Assembly: GCF_015476545.1 (NCBI RefSeq)
Contig: NZ_JADMKV010000015.1
Location: 1 to 64,000, forward strand
Origin: Methylobacter sp. BlB1
Lineage (GTDB): Bacteria; Pseudomonadota; Gammaproteobacteria; Methylococcales; Methylomonadaceae
DNA: 64,000 nucleotides
Reading direction: 5' to 3'
The position numbers and the translations under genes were made by a program. Shown here piece by piece: positions 29,300-37,304 of this stretch (the stretch's first letter is position 1; the number at the start of each line of letters is the position of its first letter). The notes beneath the pieces were generated by a model that saw nothing but the letters and a program-made list of their open reading frames with translations, did no database searches and had not been told where the DNA came from.

Positions 29300-30208
29300 A
29301 TGAGTAACCAACTTGATGCTGTGACCCTGGTGACTGTCAATTATAATGCGGGCGATATGCTTTTGAGCTGTATTCGTTCCGCGGCAGGTCAAGTCGGGGA
29401 AATCATTGTTGTGGATAATGCTTCCTCCGACCAAAGCCTGGCGAACTTGAGCGCCCAGGATGAGTTGTTGGGAACCGTCAAAATTATCCGGAATTCACGA
29501 AATCTGGGATTTGCCGCAGCTTGCAATATCGGAATGCAGGCTGCCAAAGGCGACTACATATTGTTTCTTAATCCGGACTGTGAGCTTAATCCCGATGCCA
29601 TTCAAGCCATGCTGGACGTGTTCCATGAGTGTGCCGAGGCCGGCATGGCAGGCGGATTGCTGATTGGTCCCGATGGCAGGGAGCAGGGCGGCGGAAGGCG
29701 GGCCATTCCCACACCTTGGCGCTCTTTTGTAAGAGCCTTCGGTTTATCTCGATTTGAGCACCGCTGGCCAAAACTGTTTTTTGATTTTCATCTGAATAAG
29801 CAGCCGTTGCCGGTTCATCCTGTCGAAATAGAAGCTATCTCCGGGGCTTGCATGCTGGTCAAACGCAAAGCGATTGAAGATGTCGGGTTGTGGGATGAGG
29901 CATATTTCCTGCATTGCGAAGATCTGGACTGGTGCATGCGCTTTCGTCAGAAAAAATGGAAGATTCTATTTGTGCCGGATGCGCACGTGGTTCATCACAA
30001 GGGCATGTGTAGTCGCTCGCGTCCCATATTTGTGGAATGGCACAAGCATAAAGGCATGATGCGCTTTTACCGTAAGTTTTTCAGCCATCAATATCCAAGG
30101 CCTTTAATGTGGCTGGTCGGCGCGGGTATCGGCCTGCGGTTCAGCATGCTGGTTGTTTATTTTACCAGTTGTCATATTGTGCATCGTCTGAGGTTGTTGA
30201 ATGGATAA
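29300..30208 (+). CDS. GT2 glycosyltransferase, WbbL-like (putative rhamnosyltransferase)
   Basis: 302 residues of GT-A fold. VTLVTVNYNAGDM near the start, VVDNASSDQS (about 35-44), NLGFAAACN and LFLNPDCEL (about 91-99) match the WbbL/RfbF family, which commonly adds L-rhamnose from dTDP-L-rhamnose to lipid-linked sugar. That would give a use to the rml genes at the left end. A weakly hydrophobic tail may bind the membrane. It overlaps the next gene by eight bases. Confidence 0.82.
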   Translation: MSNQLDAVTLVTVNYNAGDMLLSCIRSAAGQVGEIIVVDNASSDQSLANLSAQDELLGTVKIIRNSRNLGFAAACNIGMQAAKGDYILFLNPDCELNPDAIQAMLDVFHECAEAGMAGGLLIGPDGREQGGGRRAIPTPWRSFVRAFGLSRFEHRWPKLFFDFHLNKQPLPVHPVEIEAISGACMLVKRKAIEDVGLWDEAYFLHCEDLDWCMRFRQKKWKILFVPDAHVVHHKGMCSRSRPIFVEWHKHKGMMRFYRKFFSHQYPRPLMWLVGAGIGLRFSMLVVYFTSCHIVHRLRLLNG

Positions 30209-31091
30209 GCAGCAAGTAGGGATTATTGGTGCGACCAGCTTTGTCGGAGAATGTCTCCTGGATAGATTGGCAGGGCTGGATGTCGAGATGACGGCATTTT
30301 CGCGCAAACCTCAGAAAATCACCCCTGATCGTCATGCATCAAAACTAAGTTGGCGTGTTTTAGATGAGAACGCGGCCGATCCGGTGGCCACGCCTTATTC
30401 TGTTGAAACGCGAGCAATTGAAAATTGGGTCAGCCTGGGACCTATCTGGGTTTTGCCAGCGTTGTTTCCGATGCTGGAAGCCTATGGTATTCGCCGTATC
30501 GTGGCGTTGAGTTCAACCAGTCGCTTTACCAAAAAGACATCCAGGGATGCATCGGAGCAGGCGCTGGCCGAGCATCTGATCAGTGGTGAAGAAAGCTTGA
30601 AAGCTTGGGCTGAAAAACAAGGCGTGGAATGGGTCATTATCCAGCCGACCATGATCTATGGCTATGGCAAGGACAGGAACATTGCCAGGATAGCGCATTT
30701 TATCGAGCGCTTCGGCTTTTTTCCCTTGCTTGGCAAAGCTACAGGCAAGCGGCAGCCGGTGCATGTTGAGGATGTCGTTGATGCCTGCTGTTCGGCGCTT
30801 TTTTCAGAGCGGGCGCTAAACCGCGCTTATGTTGTGTCGGGTAAAGAACGGCTGACTTACCGGGCAATGGTTGAGCGCATATTTTTATCAATCGGAAAAC
30901 CGCCTGTTTTGTTGTCGCTGCCATTAGGCGTGTTTCAATATGCCGTCATGTGTTTGCGGGTCCTGCCCCGATTCAAGTCGCTGACCGTTGAAATGGCGTC
31001 TCGCATGAATCAGGATATGGTTTTCGATCATGAAGAGGCGGCACAGGATCTGGGGTTTAAGCCTAGAGGTTTTTTAGACAGCAAAGGCTGA
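30201..31091 (+). CDS. NAD(P)-binding SDR-like protein lacking the usual Tyr-x3-Lys
   Basis: 296 residues. The start VGIIGATSFVGECLL (about 6-20) is a Rossmann dinucleotide motif and ALSSTSRF aligns with the SDR Ser strand. The region where Tyr-x3-Lys should lie (after TSRFTKKTS) has no tyrosine, so this is an atypical SDR (NDUFA9-like) and may bind NAD(P) without classical SDR catalysis. Its place among glycan genes suggests a sugar-nucleotide or lipid-linked sugar substrate; the reaction is unknown. Confidence 0.7.
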   Translation: MDKQQVGIIGATSFVGECLLDRLAGLDVEMTAFSRKPQKITPDRHASKLSWRVLDENAADPVATPYSVETRAIENWVSLGPIWVLPALFPMLEAYGIRRIVALSSTSRFTKKTSRDASEQALAEHLISGEESLKAWAEKQGVEWVIIQPTMIYGYGKDRNIARIAHFIERFGFFPLLGKATGKRQPVHVEDVVDACCSALFSERALNRAYVVSGKERLTYRAMVERIFLSIGKPPVLLSLPLGVFQYAVMCLRVLPRFKSLTVEMASRMNQDMVFDHEEAAQDLGFKPRGFLDSKG

Positions 31092-31264
31092 CGGCTCAAC
31101 GGGTTATCAACCCAAGGTTGCGCTTGCTCTGGATCCTTGGCTTTGCCAAACTTCGGCGTACCCATAGCCGCTATTCGGGCCAGGCATGGCAGTCATCAAA
31201 CGAATGGATGTTGTCCATTCAGCCTGAAAATAGTCCAATTTTTGATATAACATCTTAAATAGCA

Positions 31265-32527
31265 ATGAAATTTGTCTTTTCGCTGGGTGGATTGACCGCT
31301 CTGAATCTGGCTATTGCCATGGCCATCCAGTGGCTGGTTTTGGTCTATATCGGCCCAGGCGCCGATACCGATGCTTATTTTTCGGCGCAGATGCTGACCT
31401 TAATTCCTCTGACAATTTTCAGCGATATCCTGATCAGGGTATTGGTGCCTTTGTTGATAGGGTTAGCCGGGGAAAATTTGACCGCGAACGTAACATCTTT
31501 GTTGTTACAGTCATTTTTTGCCTTTGCGGTTATAGCTGCCATGTTGAGCTTGTCGGCTTATCTGTGGGTTCCGCTATTGTCGCCGGGACTTTCGAAGCAA
31601 GCGCTCGATCGGGCGATTGAAATGGCTGAGGTGATGTCAGCTACTCTGGTTTTTGGCGGACTGACGACGGTGTTGACATCGGCTTATCATGCCGAGCAGC
31701 GGTTTATTTATCCGGAATTGTCACAATTTATTGCCGGTATGGTCGTGCTGGCCGGCGTATTTTATGCAATGCCCGTTTATGGCATCGTATCGGTCGCTTG
31801 GGGCGTTGTCATACGTTGGGGATTATGGGCTGTTATGTTGTTCCAATGGGTCGATTGGCGCGCTCACTCGAGGTACGACCGGACGCTGACCAAAATGGTC
31901 TGGCAACGCATGCGCGCTTTGCTGTATGGCGAATTAATCAACAAAAGCGGTCCGGTCGTTGATCGTTACTTGGCCTCATTCGGCTCCGCAGGCAGTATCA
32001 GCTTGCTGACCTTCGGCAACCAGCTCTACGGGATATTTTTGGCGCTTACGAATACAGTATTCGCCATGCCTTTGCTGGCATTTGCGGCAAGGAGCATGAA
32101 GTCAAACGATACGTCCCGGCTTAGGCAAAATTATCGACAGAAGCTGCTGCTGACCGGAACAATGGCGCTGGCTGTATGGGGTATTTTCGCCTTGTGCGGG
32201 AAATGGGCGCTGACTTTGCTGGTCGGCTATGGGAAATTCGGCGCCGGGCAAATCGATGTGCTGTGGCAGCTTATGATGGTGATGGGCGGCATGCTGGTCG
32301 CAGGCGTAGCCGGCCAAATGGCGGTCAGTTGCCTTTACGCATTGGGCCGGACGAGCGTGGTAGTCAGGCTTGCGATGGTCAATTTTTTCATTTGTGCAGG
32401 CATAAAAGCGCTGGCGTTCAATGCAATCGGTATTGTCGGCATCGCAATCGGAATCGTCGCTTATCAATTATTGAACGCTGTTGGATTGCATATTGCGCTG
32501 CTGCGCGCATTGAAACAGGCTGACTGA
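31265..32527 (+). CDS. MurJ/Wzx-type lipid-linked oligosaccharide flippase
   Basis: 420 residues with about twelve membrane spans of the MVF (MviN/MurJ) branch of the MOP superfamily: GADTDAYFSAQML (about 32-44) echoes the MurJ motif and VDRYLASFGSAGSISLLTFGNQLY matches its second repeat. It is shorter than housekeeping MurJ (about 510) and lies among glycan genes, so a specialised flippase for a surface glycan unit is more likely. The AATGGA/TCCATT inverted repeat (31203-31219) and TATAAC (31246-31251) upstream may be its control region. Confidence 0.75.
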   Translation: MKFVFSLGGLTALNLAIAMAIQWLVLVYIGPGADTDAYFSAQMLTLIPLTIFSDILIRVLVPLLIGLAGENLTANVTSLLLQSFFAFAVIAAMLSLSAYLWVPLLSPGLSKQALDRAIEMAEVMSATLVFGGLTTVLTSAYHAEQRFIYPELSQFIAGMVVLAGVFYAMPVYGIVSVAWGVVIRWGLWAVMLFQWVDWRAHSRYDRTLTKMVWQRMRALLYGELINKSGPVVDRYLASFGSAGSISLLTFGNQLYGIFLALTNTVFAMPLLAFAARSMKSNDTSRLRQNYRQKLLLTGTMALAVWGIFALCGKWALTLLVGYGKFGAGQIDVLWQLMMVMGGMLVAGVAGQMAVSCLYALGRTSVVVRLAMVNFFICAGIKALAFNAIGIVGIAIGIVAYQLLNAVGLHIALLRALKQAD

Positions 32528-32607
32528 AAGAGCGCAAAAAAACGCCAATAACGCACAATAACGGTGATAGCCATGCCTTATCACGACTCGCGAACAGGAA
32601 AAAAACC

Positions 32608-33534
32608 GTGAATACGACTATGAACGAAGTCTATGTTATTCTCTCGACCTATAATGGCGAGCGATTTCTATCCGAACAGCTTGAATCCATTCTTGCGCAG
32701 CAGTCAGTATCAATCAAACTCTATATACGCGATGACGGATCAAGCGATGGAACCAGGGCCATACTGGCATCCTTTGCCCAAAGCCATGCTCATATCGAAG
32801 TTGAGTATGGCGACAACATCGGCGTTATCAACAGTTTTTTTGCCTTGCTCAGGAAAATTCCGCCGGATGCCGAGTTTGTCGCTTTCGCCGACCAGGACGA
32901 CATCTGGTTGCCGGACAAGCTTATACGGGCAGTTGACCGGCTAAAGGACGCATCAGAACCGGTCATGTACTGTTCCTGTTATAAGGCCGTTGATGAAAAT
33001 GGAGATTTTCTCTGGCAATCTTTGCCGCCTGAAAAAGAGATAAGCTTCAAAAACGCTATTGTGCAAAATATCACGACTGGCTGCACTGTAGTTATGAACG
33101 GGAGCCTATTGACCGCCCTAAAAATACACCAGGTCAATACAAAAAATTTGATCATGCATGACTGGTGGGTCTATCTGGTGGCCGTCTGCTTCGGGCAAGT
33201 TATTTATGACCGGGAACCCTCTATGCTGTACAGGCAGCATGGCGGCAATGTGGTCGGCGCAAAAAACGGCTTCGCTTTGTGGCTGGGTAGAATTAAACGG
33301 TTTTTTTTGTATCGGAAGAAAAATTCCAGAATTGCCCAGGCCAGGGAATTTCTTGAACGCTATAAAAGCGACTTAAGCACTGAAGACTCGCATTTGATTT
33401 CGGCGTTTCTAGCTTATCGGCAGGCCGGATTATTGAAGAGAATACGTTACGCGATTGAAATGCCCTTATACATGCAAAAAAAATCCGACAACCTCATTCT
33501 AAAATTGCAATTGATCTTAAACAGCGTGCACTGA
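32608..33534 (+). CDS. GT2 glycosyltransferase, rhamnosyltransferase-like
   Basis: 308 residues. VILSTYNGERFLSEQLESIL (about 10-29), IRDDGSSDGT (about 39-48) and FADQDDIWLPDKL (about 93-105) are the hallmark of the alpha-rhamnosyltransferase group of GT2. The start is a GTG at 32608 with AGGAA seven bases upstream; an ATG four codons later (32620) lacks such a site. It is followed by 634 bp without a clear gene, which ends this sub-operon. Confidence 0.82.
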   Translation: MNTTMNEVYVILSTYNGERFLSEQLESILAQQSVSIKLYIRDDGSSDGTRAILASFAQSHAHIEVEYGDNIGVINSFFALLRKIPPDAEFVAFADQDDIWLPDKLIRAVDRLKDASEPVMYCSCYKAVDENGDFLWQSLPPEKEISFKNAIVQNITTGCTVVMNGSLLTALKIHQVNTKNLIMHDWWVYLVAVCFGQVIYDREPSMLYRQHGGNVVGAKNGFALWLGRIKRFFLYRKKNSRIAQAREFLERYKSDLSTEDSHLISAFLAYRQAGLLKRIRYAIEMPLYMQKKSDNLILKLQLILNSVH

Positions 33535-34168
33535 CATCTGTGGCATCGTTATGGTCATGTGAAAATCCTGGTGCCGGCCTGGTTTCCTGACCAGCCAGCT
33601 CTGCCTGGTCATTCTTTGGCAAAAAATATAGCGTCAGGGTTTTGATTGTTGTCAATCAAAAAGCCTGTAATTTGTTGATTAAACGACTGCCTATCCTTGA
33701 TAATATTCTGATGCCTGACTGTGACGGCTGAATTTTATTATTCAGTATGCAGTACGGAGTTATTTTTCGACAGAGGTCTTTTTGACAGCCGCTGTATGGA
33801 ATTTTATTAGCAGCTTGGAGCGCTGGAAAGGCCAATAAAAACGTTTTTAGCCGGAAATAATCCGGCATAAAGTGCAAAAAAAACAGGTATTAAACTTGTT
33901 AAAGGCTTTTGGCGGCTTATTGAATGATACAGCTAAAATAAGTTAATAACCCATGTTTCTGATAACGGCAACTCTAATGGCAAAAATTAAAATGCTATTT
34001 TTAAATGAATCGATTTGCAATCAGCGCCCGAGGGATTTTTTCTCTATCAGTTTATTGCTGATGATGGGGGTTGATCATGTTATTGTTTTTATCCGCGAGC
34101 GCTGCAGTACGCATGAATGCTGAAAACCTGCGGTTTTATCAGGCATGCGCCTATAACTGAGATCTGTC
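33535..34168. other. 634-bp stretch without an intact gene
   Basis: AT-rich after the first 100 bases. At 33559 a GTG opens a 28-codon frame resembling the N terminus of a glycosyltransferase and then hits TGA. At 34124-34138 AAAACC-TGC-GGTTTT forms a short hairpin not followed by a T-run. Nothing else is recognised. Confidence 0.5.
33559..33645 (+). pseudogene. Possible remnant of a glycosyltransferase N terminus
   Basis: 28 codons from a GTG translate to VKILVPAWFPDQPALPGHS and a few more residues, the typical opening of GT4 enzymes (MKIL...WFPP...PGH). The frame then stops and no continuation in another frame was identified. It may be debris from a lost gene. Evidence is a short resemblance only. 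Confidence 0.3.
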
Positions 34169-35320
34169 TTGCATAGTCTTAAGAAAGCCCCCGTCTTCGT
34201 CTACGTTATTAACGTAGACTGGTATTTTGAGCTGCACTGGCTCCAGCGCGCGCTTGCGACTTTAAACGCCGGGGCTGAGGTGCATCTGGTGATGGGCATG
34301 ACGGACCCTCGGTTGATTGACAGCTTCAGCCAATACGGATTTACTTGCCATCAATGGAATATCGACCGTAAGTCATTGAATCCTTTTTTTAATTTACAAG
34401 GGCTGATCGAGCTTTACCGACTACTTAAATCCATTTCCCCTGACGTCATTCATGCCATTACCATCAAGCCCAATATTTATGTCGGCTTGATTTTTTATCT
34501 GTTAAAAGTTCCTTATCTGTTAAGCATTACCGGAACCGGCATTATTTTTTCAGGCAAATCCTTATCGACCAAATTGATAAAGCCTATTATCAGGCTGCTT
34601 TATAAAGTGTCAAAAAGAAAAGACGTCAATCGCAGGATAGTGTTTGAAAACAGTGAGGACAGGGCCTATTTCATCAATACCGGGCTATGCGACAGTCACG
34701 AAGCCGTAACCATTCTCGGGGCCGGCGTGGATCCGGATATTTATGAGCCGGTCGCTGAACGTGAAACCGACGCGCCCGTTATTTTGTTCGCAGCCCGGCT
34801 ATTATGGGATAAAGGGCTGGGCGATTTGGTTGAGGCGGCAAGACGCTTGCGCAGTCAGGGCTTGAATTTTGTGATACAGGTCGCCGGCATTATTGATAAT
34901 TCAACGGTCAATGCTATTGATGAGCAGACGTTGAAAGCCTGGAACCGGGAAGGGGCAATACAATGGTTGGGCACGGAAAAAAATATGCCCAATCTGCTTG
35001 CGCAAGCCAATATTGTGGTGCTGCCGACTTTTTACGGTGAAGGCGTGCCGCGCATTTTGATCGAAGCCGCTTCCTGCGAAAGAGCGATTGTGGCGACTGA
35101 TATGCCCGGGTGCCGCGAAATAGTAAAACACGGCATTAACGGATTGCTGGTGCCGGCCCGCGACATAGAAGCGCTGGCAGAGGCGCTTGCGCGATTAATC
35201 CAAAATCCGGAGATCAGAAAAAGAATGGGAAAACAAGGCCGAAAAATTGTCGAGCGCGACTTTTCCGAGCAACAAGTGATTTCTGAAACACTGTCTTTAT
35301 ATAAAGAATTATTGTCATGA
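34169..35320 (+). CDS. GT4 glycosyltransferase, PglA/WbpH-like
   Basis: 383 residues. SITGTGIIFSGKSL and the ILFAARLLWDKGLGDLVEAA segment (about 204-223) are typical of the PglA/EpsF/WbpH group that adds a HexNAc to a lipid-linked amino sugar. The donor-side acidic motif is in YGEGVPRILIEAA. The start is a TTG at 34169: an in-frame stop 15 bases upstream leaves no ATG choice that keeps the family N terminus. It overlaps the next gene by four bases, as the first member of a WbpH/K/L/M-like set. Confidence 0.82.
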   Translation: MHSLKKAPVFVYVINVDWYFELHWLQRALATLNAGAEVHLVMGMTDPRLIDSFSQYGFTCHQWNIDRKSLNPFFNLQGLIELYRLLKSISPDVIHAITIKPNIYVGLIFYLLKVPYLLSITGTGIIFSGKSLSTKLIKPIIRLLYKVSKRKDVNRRIVFENSEDRAYFINTGLCDSHEAVTILGAGVDPDIYEPVAERETDAPVILFAARLLWDKGLGDLVEAARRLRSQGLNFVIQVAGIIDNSTVNAIDEQTLKAWNREGAIQWLGTEKNMPNLLAQANIVVLPTFYGEGVPRILIEAASCERAIVATDMPGCREIVKHGINGLLVPARDIEALAEALARLIQNPEIRKRMGKQGRKIVERDFSEQQVISETLSLYKELLS

Positions 35321-36267
35321 ACAAAGTGTTAGTTACGGGCGCCAATGGCTTCATAGGCAAGATCCTGTTGGCGGAGCTTATTGCCGCCGGCTTTGACGCG
35401 AAAGGCGCAGTTCGCTCATCCGCATCCATCTCCGGCCAGTCGGCCGCCATTGCGGTCGGCGATATCAATGCCGGAACATCATGGCAGGATGCTCTGCAGG
35501 GCGTTGATGTTGTAGTGCATCTGGCCGCGCGCGTGCATGTCATGAAGGAAACGGTGCTTGATTCACTAAGGGCTTTTCGCGAAGTCAATGTGGCGGGCAC
35601 CGAAAACCTTGCCCGGCAGGCTGCGGCGCATGGCGTCAGGCGCTTCATTTATTTGAGTTCGATTAAAGTAAACGGTGATCAGACTGACAGGGCCTTTTCT
35701 GCCGATGACAATGCGATTCCTCGGGACTCCTACGGCTTGTCCAAATGGGAAGCCGAGCAGGTATTAAGAAAAGTCAGTGCGGAGACCGGTTTGGAAATCG
35801 TTATTATCCGCCCGCCTTTGGCCTATGGGCCTGGCGTTAAAGGCAATTTTTTGCGTTTATTGAAACTGGTCAATTCAGGATGTCCTTTACCACTGGGCAA
35901 AGTCAGCAACAAGCGCAGCATGGTCAGCGTCGATAATCTGTGTGATTTGATAAAGACTTGTATTGATCATCCCGGCGCTGATGGCCAGGTCTTCCTGGTC
36001 TCCGATGGTCATGATCTGTCTACGCTTGATCTGATCAGAATGATGGCGGCTCATATGCGGCAGTCGGCGCGATTGTTCTCGCTGCCGCTAGGCTGGTTAT
36101 ACGGATTAGGCAAGATAGTCGGTAAAAAGCCTGAGATAGATCGGCTCTGCGATTCGTTGCAAGTTGATATTCAGCAAACCTGTAATAAATTGCAATGGAT
36201 GCCGCCGTATTCAGTGGATGAAGAAGTCAGAAAAACGGTAGCCTGGTTCATGGCGCAAAAGCAATAA
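35317..36267 (+). CDS. NAD-dependent sugar-nucleotide epimerase/dehydratase family, WbpK/WbpV-like reductase
   Basis: 316-residue extended SDR with VTGANGFIGKIL (about 5-16), the Ser strand YLSSIKVNG and Tyr-x3-Lys in YGLSK (about 139-143). Just upstream of a WecA-like and a WbpM-like gene, it is most likely the 4-keto reductase completing UDP-D-QuiNAc or UDP-D-FucNAc from the WbpM product. Which epimer forms cannot be read from sequence alone. Confidence 0.8.
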   Translation: MNKVLVTGANGFIGKILLAELIAAGFDAKGAVRSSASISGQSAAIAVGDINAGTSWQDALQGVDVVVHLAARVHVMKETVLDSLRAFREVNVAGTENLARQAAAHGVRRFIYLSSIKVNGDQTDRAFSADDNAIPRDSYGLSKWEAEQVLRKVSAETGLEIVIIRPPLAYGPGVKGNFLRLLKLVNSGCPLPLGKVSNKRSMVSVDNLCDLIKTCIDHPGADGQVFLVSDGHDLSTLDLIRMMAAHMRQSARLFSLPLGWLYGLGKIVGKKPEIDRLCDSLQVDIQQTCNKLQWMPPYSVDEEVRKTVAWFMAQKQ

Positions 36268-36275
36268 AACACTGC

Positions 36276-37271
36276 ATGCTTATTATCTTACTGTCAATTG
36301 GCGTATTATCGCTGTCGTGGCTGAGCGTTTATTTCATCAAAGCTTATGCGTTGAAGAATCTTCTGGATATTCCGAACCAGCGCAGTTCTCACCAGATGCC
36401 TACTCCCAGAGGCGGCGGTTTAGGCATCGTTGTGGCCTTTACCGCGGCTTCCTTGATGTTGTTTCTTGGCGGCAGTCTTGATCTGGCTGGTTTTCTGGCT
36501 TTAATGGCGGCTCTGTTGGTGGCCGGCATCGGTTTTTGGGATGATCACAGGCACATACCGGCCCGCTGGCGCTTTCTGGTCCATCTGGCCGCGGCGGTAA
36601 TCGCGCTTGGATTGGTACAGGGATTTCCGCTATTAGTCATGGGCGACTGGCGCATCGAACTGGGTGTTATCGGTTATGCGTTGGGCATGGCTTATCTGGT
36701 CTGGCTGCTTAATCTGTTCAATTTTATGGATGGCATTGACGGGATCGCCGCTTCTGAAGCCGTATTTATATCAGGGGCTCTGGCCGGCTTTCTGGGCTTT
36801 ATCGATAATGAGCTTGCGCTTATTGCCCTTTCGTTGTGTTTCGCTTCTCTGGGTTTCTTGTTGTGGAACTGGCCGCGGGCGAAAATCTTCATGGGCGATG
36901 TCGGCAGCGGTTTTCTGGGGTTTGTATTGGGGTTGTTGACTTTAATGGCCGGACACCAGGAGCCCATCTATGTTTATGTCGGGCTGATTCTGTTCGCGGT
37001 GTTTATAACGGATGCCACCGTTACCCTGGTGCGCCGTTATATCGGAGGGCAGAAATGGTATGAGGCGCATTGTTCTCATGCCTATCAGCATGCTGCAAGA
37101 CGCTATGGCCATTTGAAAGTGATTCTGGCTGTCTGGGCCATTAATTTGTTCTGGCTGCTGCCGGTTGCGTCAGTCGTGTTCAGATATCCGGCCTATGCAT
37201 TGCCAGGACTAATAATGGCCTATTTGCCGCTGATTTATGTTACTGTTAAGTTTGAAGCAGGCAACGCATGA
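36276..37271 (+). CDS. Undecaprenyl-phosphate amino-sugar-1-phosphate transferase (WecA/WbpL family)
   Basis: 331 residues with about eleven membrane spans. Family motifs: PRGGGLGIV (44-52), the acidic FWDDHRH (about 88-94), NFMDGIDGIA (about 147-156) and FMGDVGSGFLGF (about 205-216). It transfers a HexNAc-1-phosphate (probably the WbpM/WbpK product) to undecaprenyl phosphate, starting the glycan. It begins nine bases after the reductase gene. It is the only clear initiating phosphoglycosyltransferase in the window. Confidence 0.88.
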   Translation: MLIILLSIGVLSLSWLSVYFIKAYALKNLLDIPNQRSSHQMPTPRGGGLGIVVAFTAASLMLFLGGSLDLAGFLALMAALLVAGIGFWDDHRHIPARWRFLVHLAAAVIALGLVQGFPLLVMGDWRIELGVIGYALGMAYLVWLLNLFNFMDGIDGIAASEAVFISGALAGFLGFIDNELALIALSLCFASLGFLLWNWPRAKIFMGDVGSGFLGFVLGLLTLMAGHQEPIYVYVGLILFAVFITDATVTLVRRYIGGQKWYEAHCSHAYQHAARRYGHLKVILAVWAINLFWLLPVASVVFRYPAYALPGLIMAYLPLIYVTVKFEAGNA

Positions 37272-37304
37272 ACCAACGTTATTTGGGTATACTGCAACGT
37301 TTGC

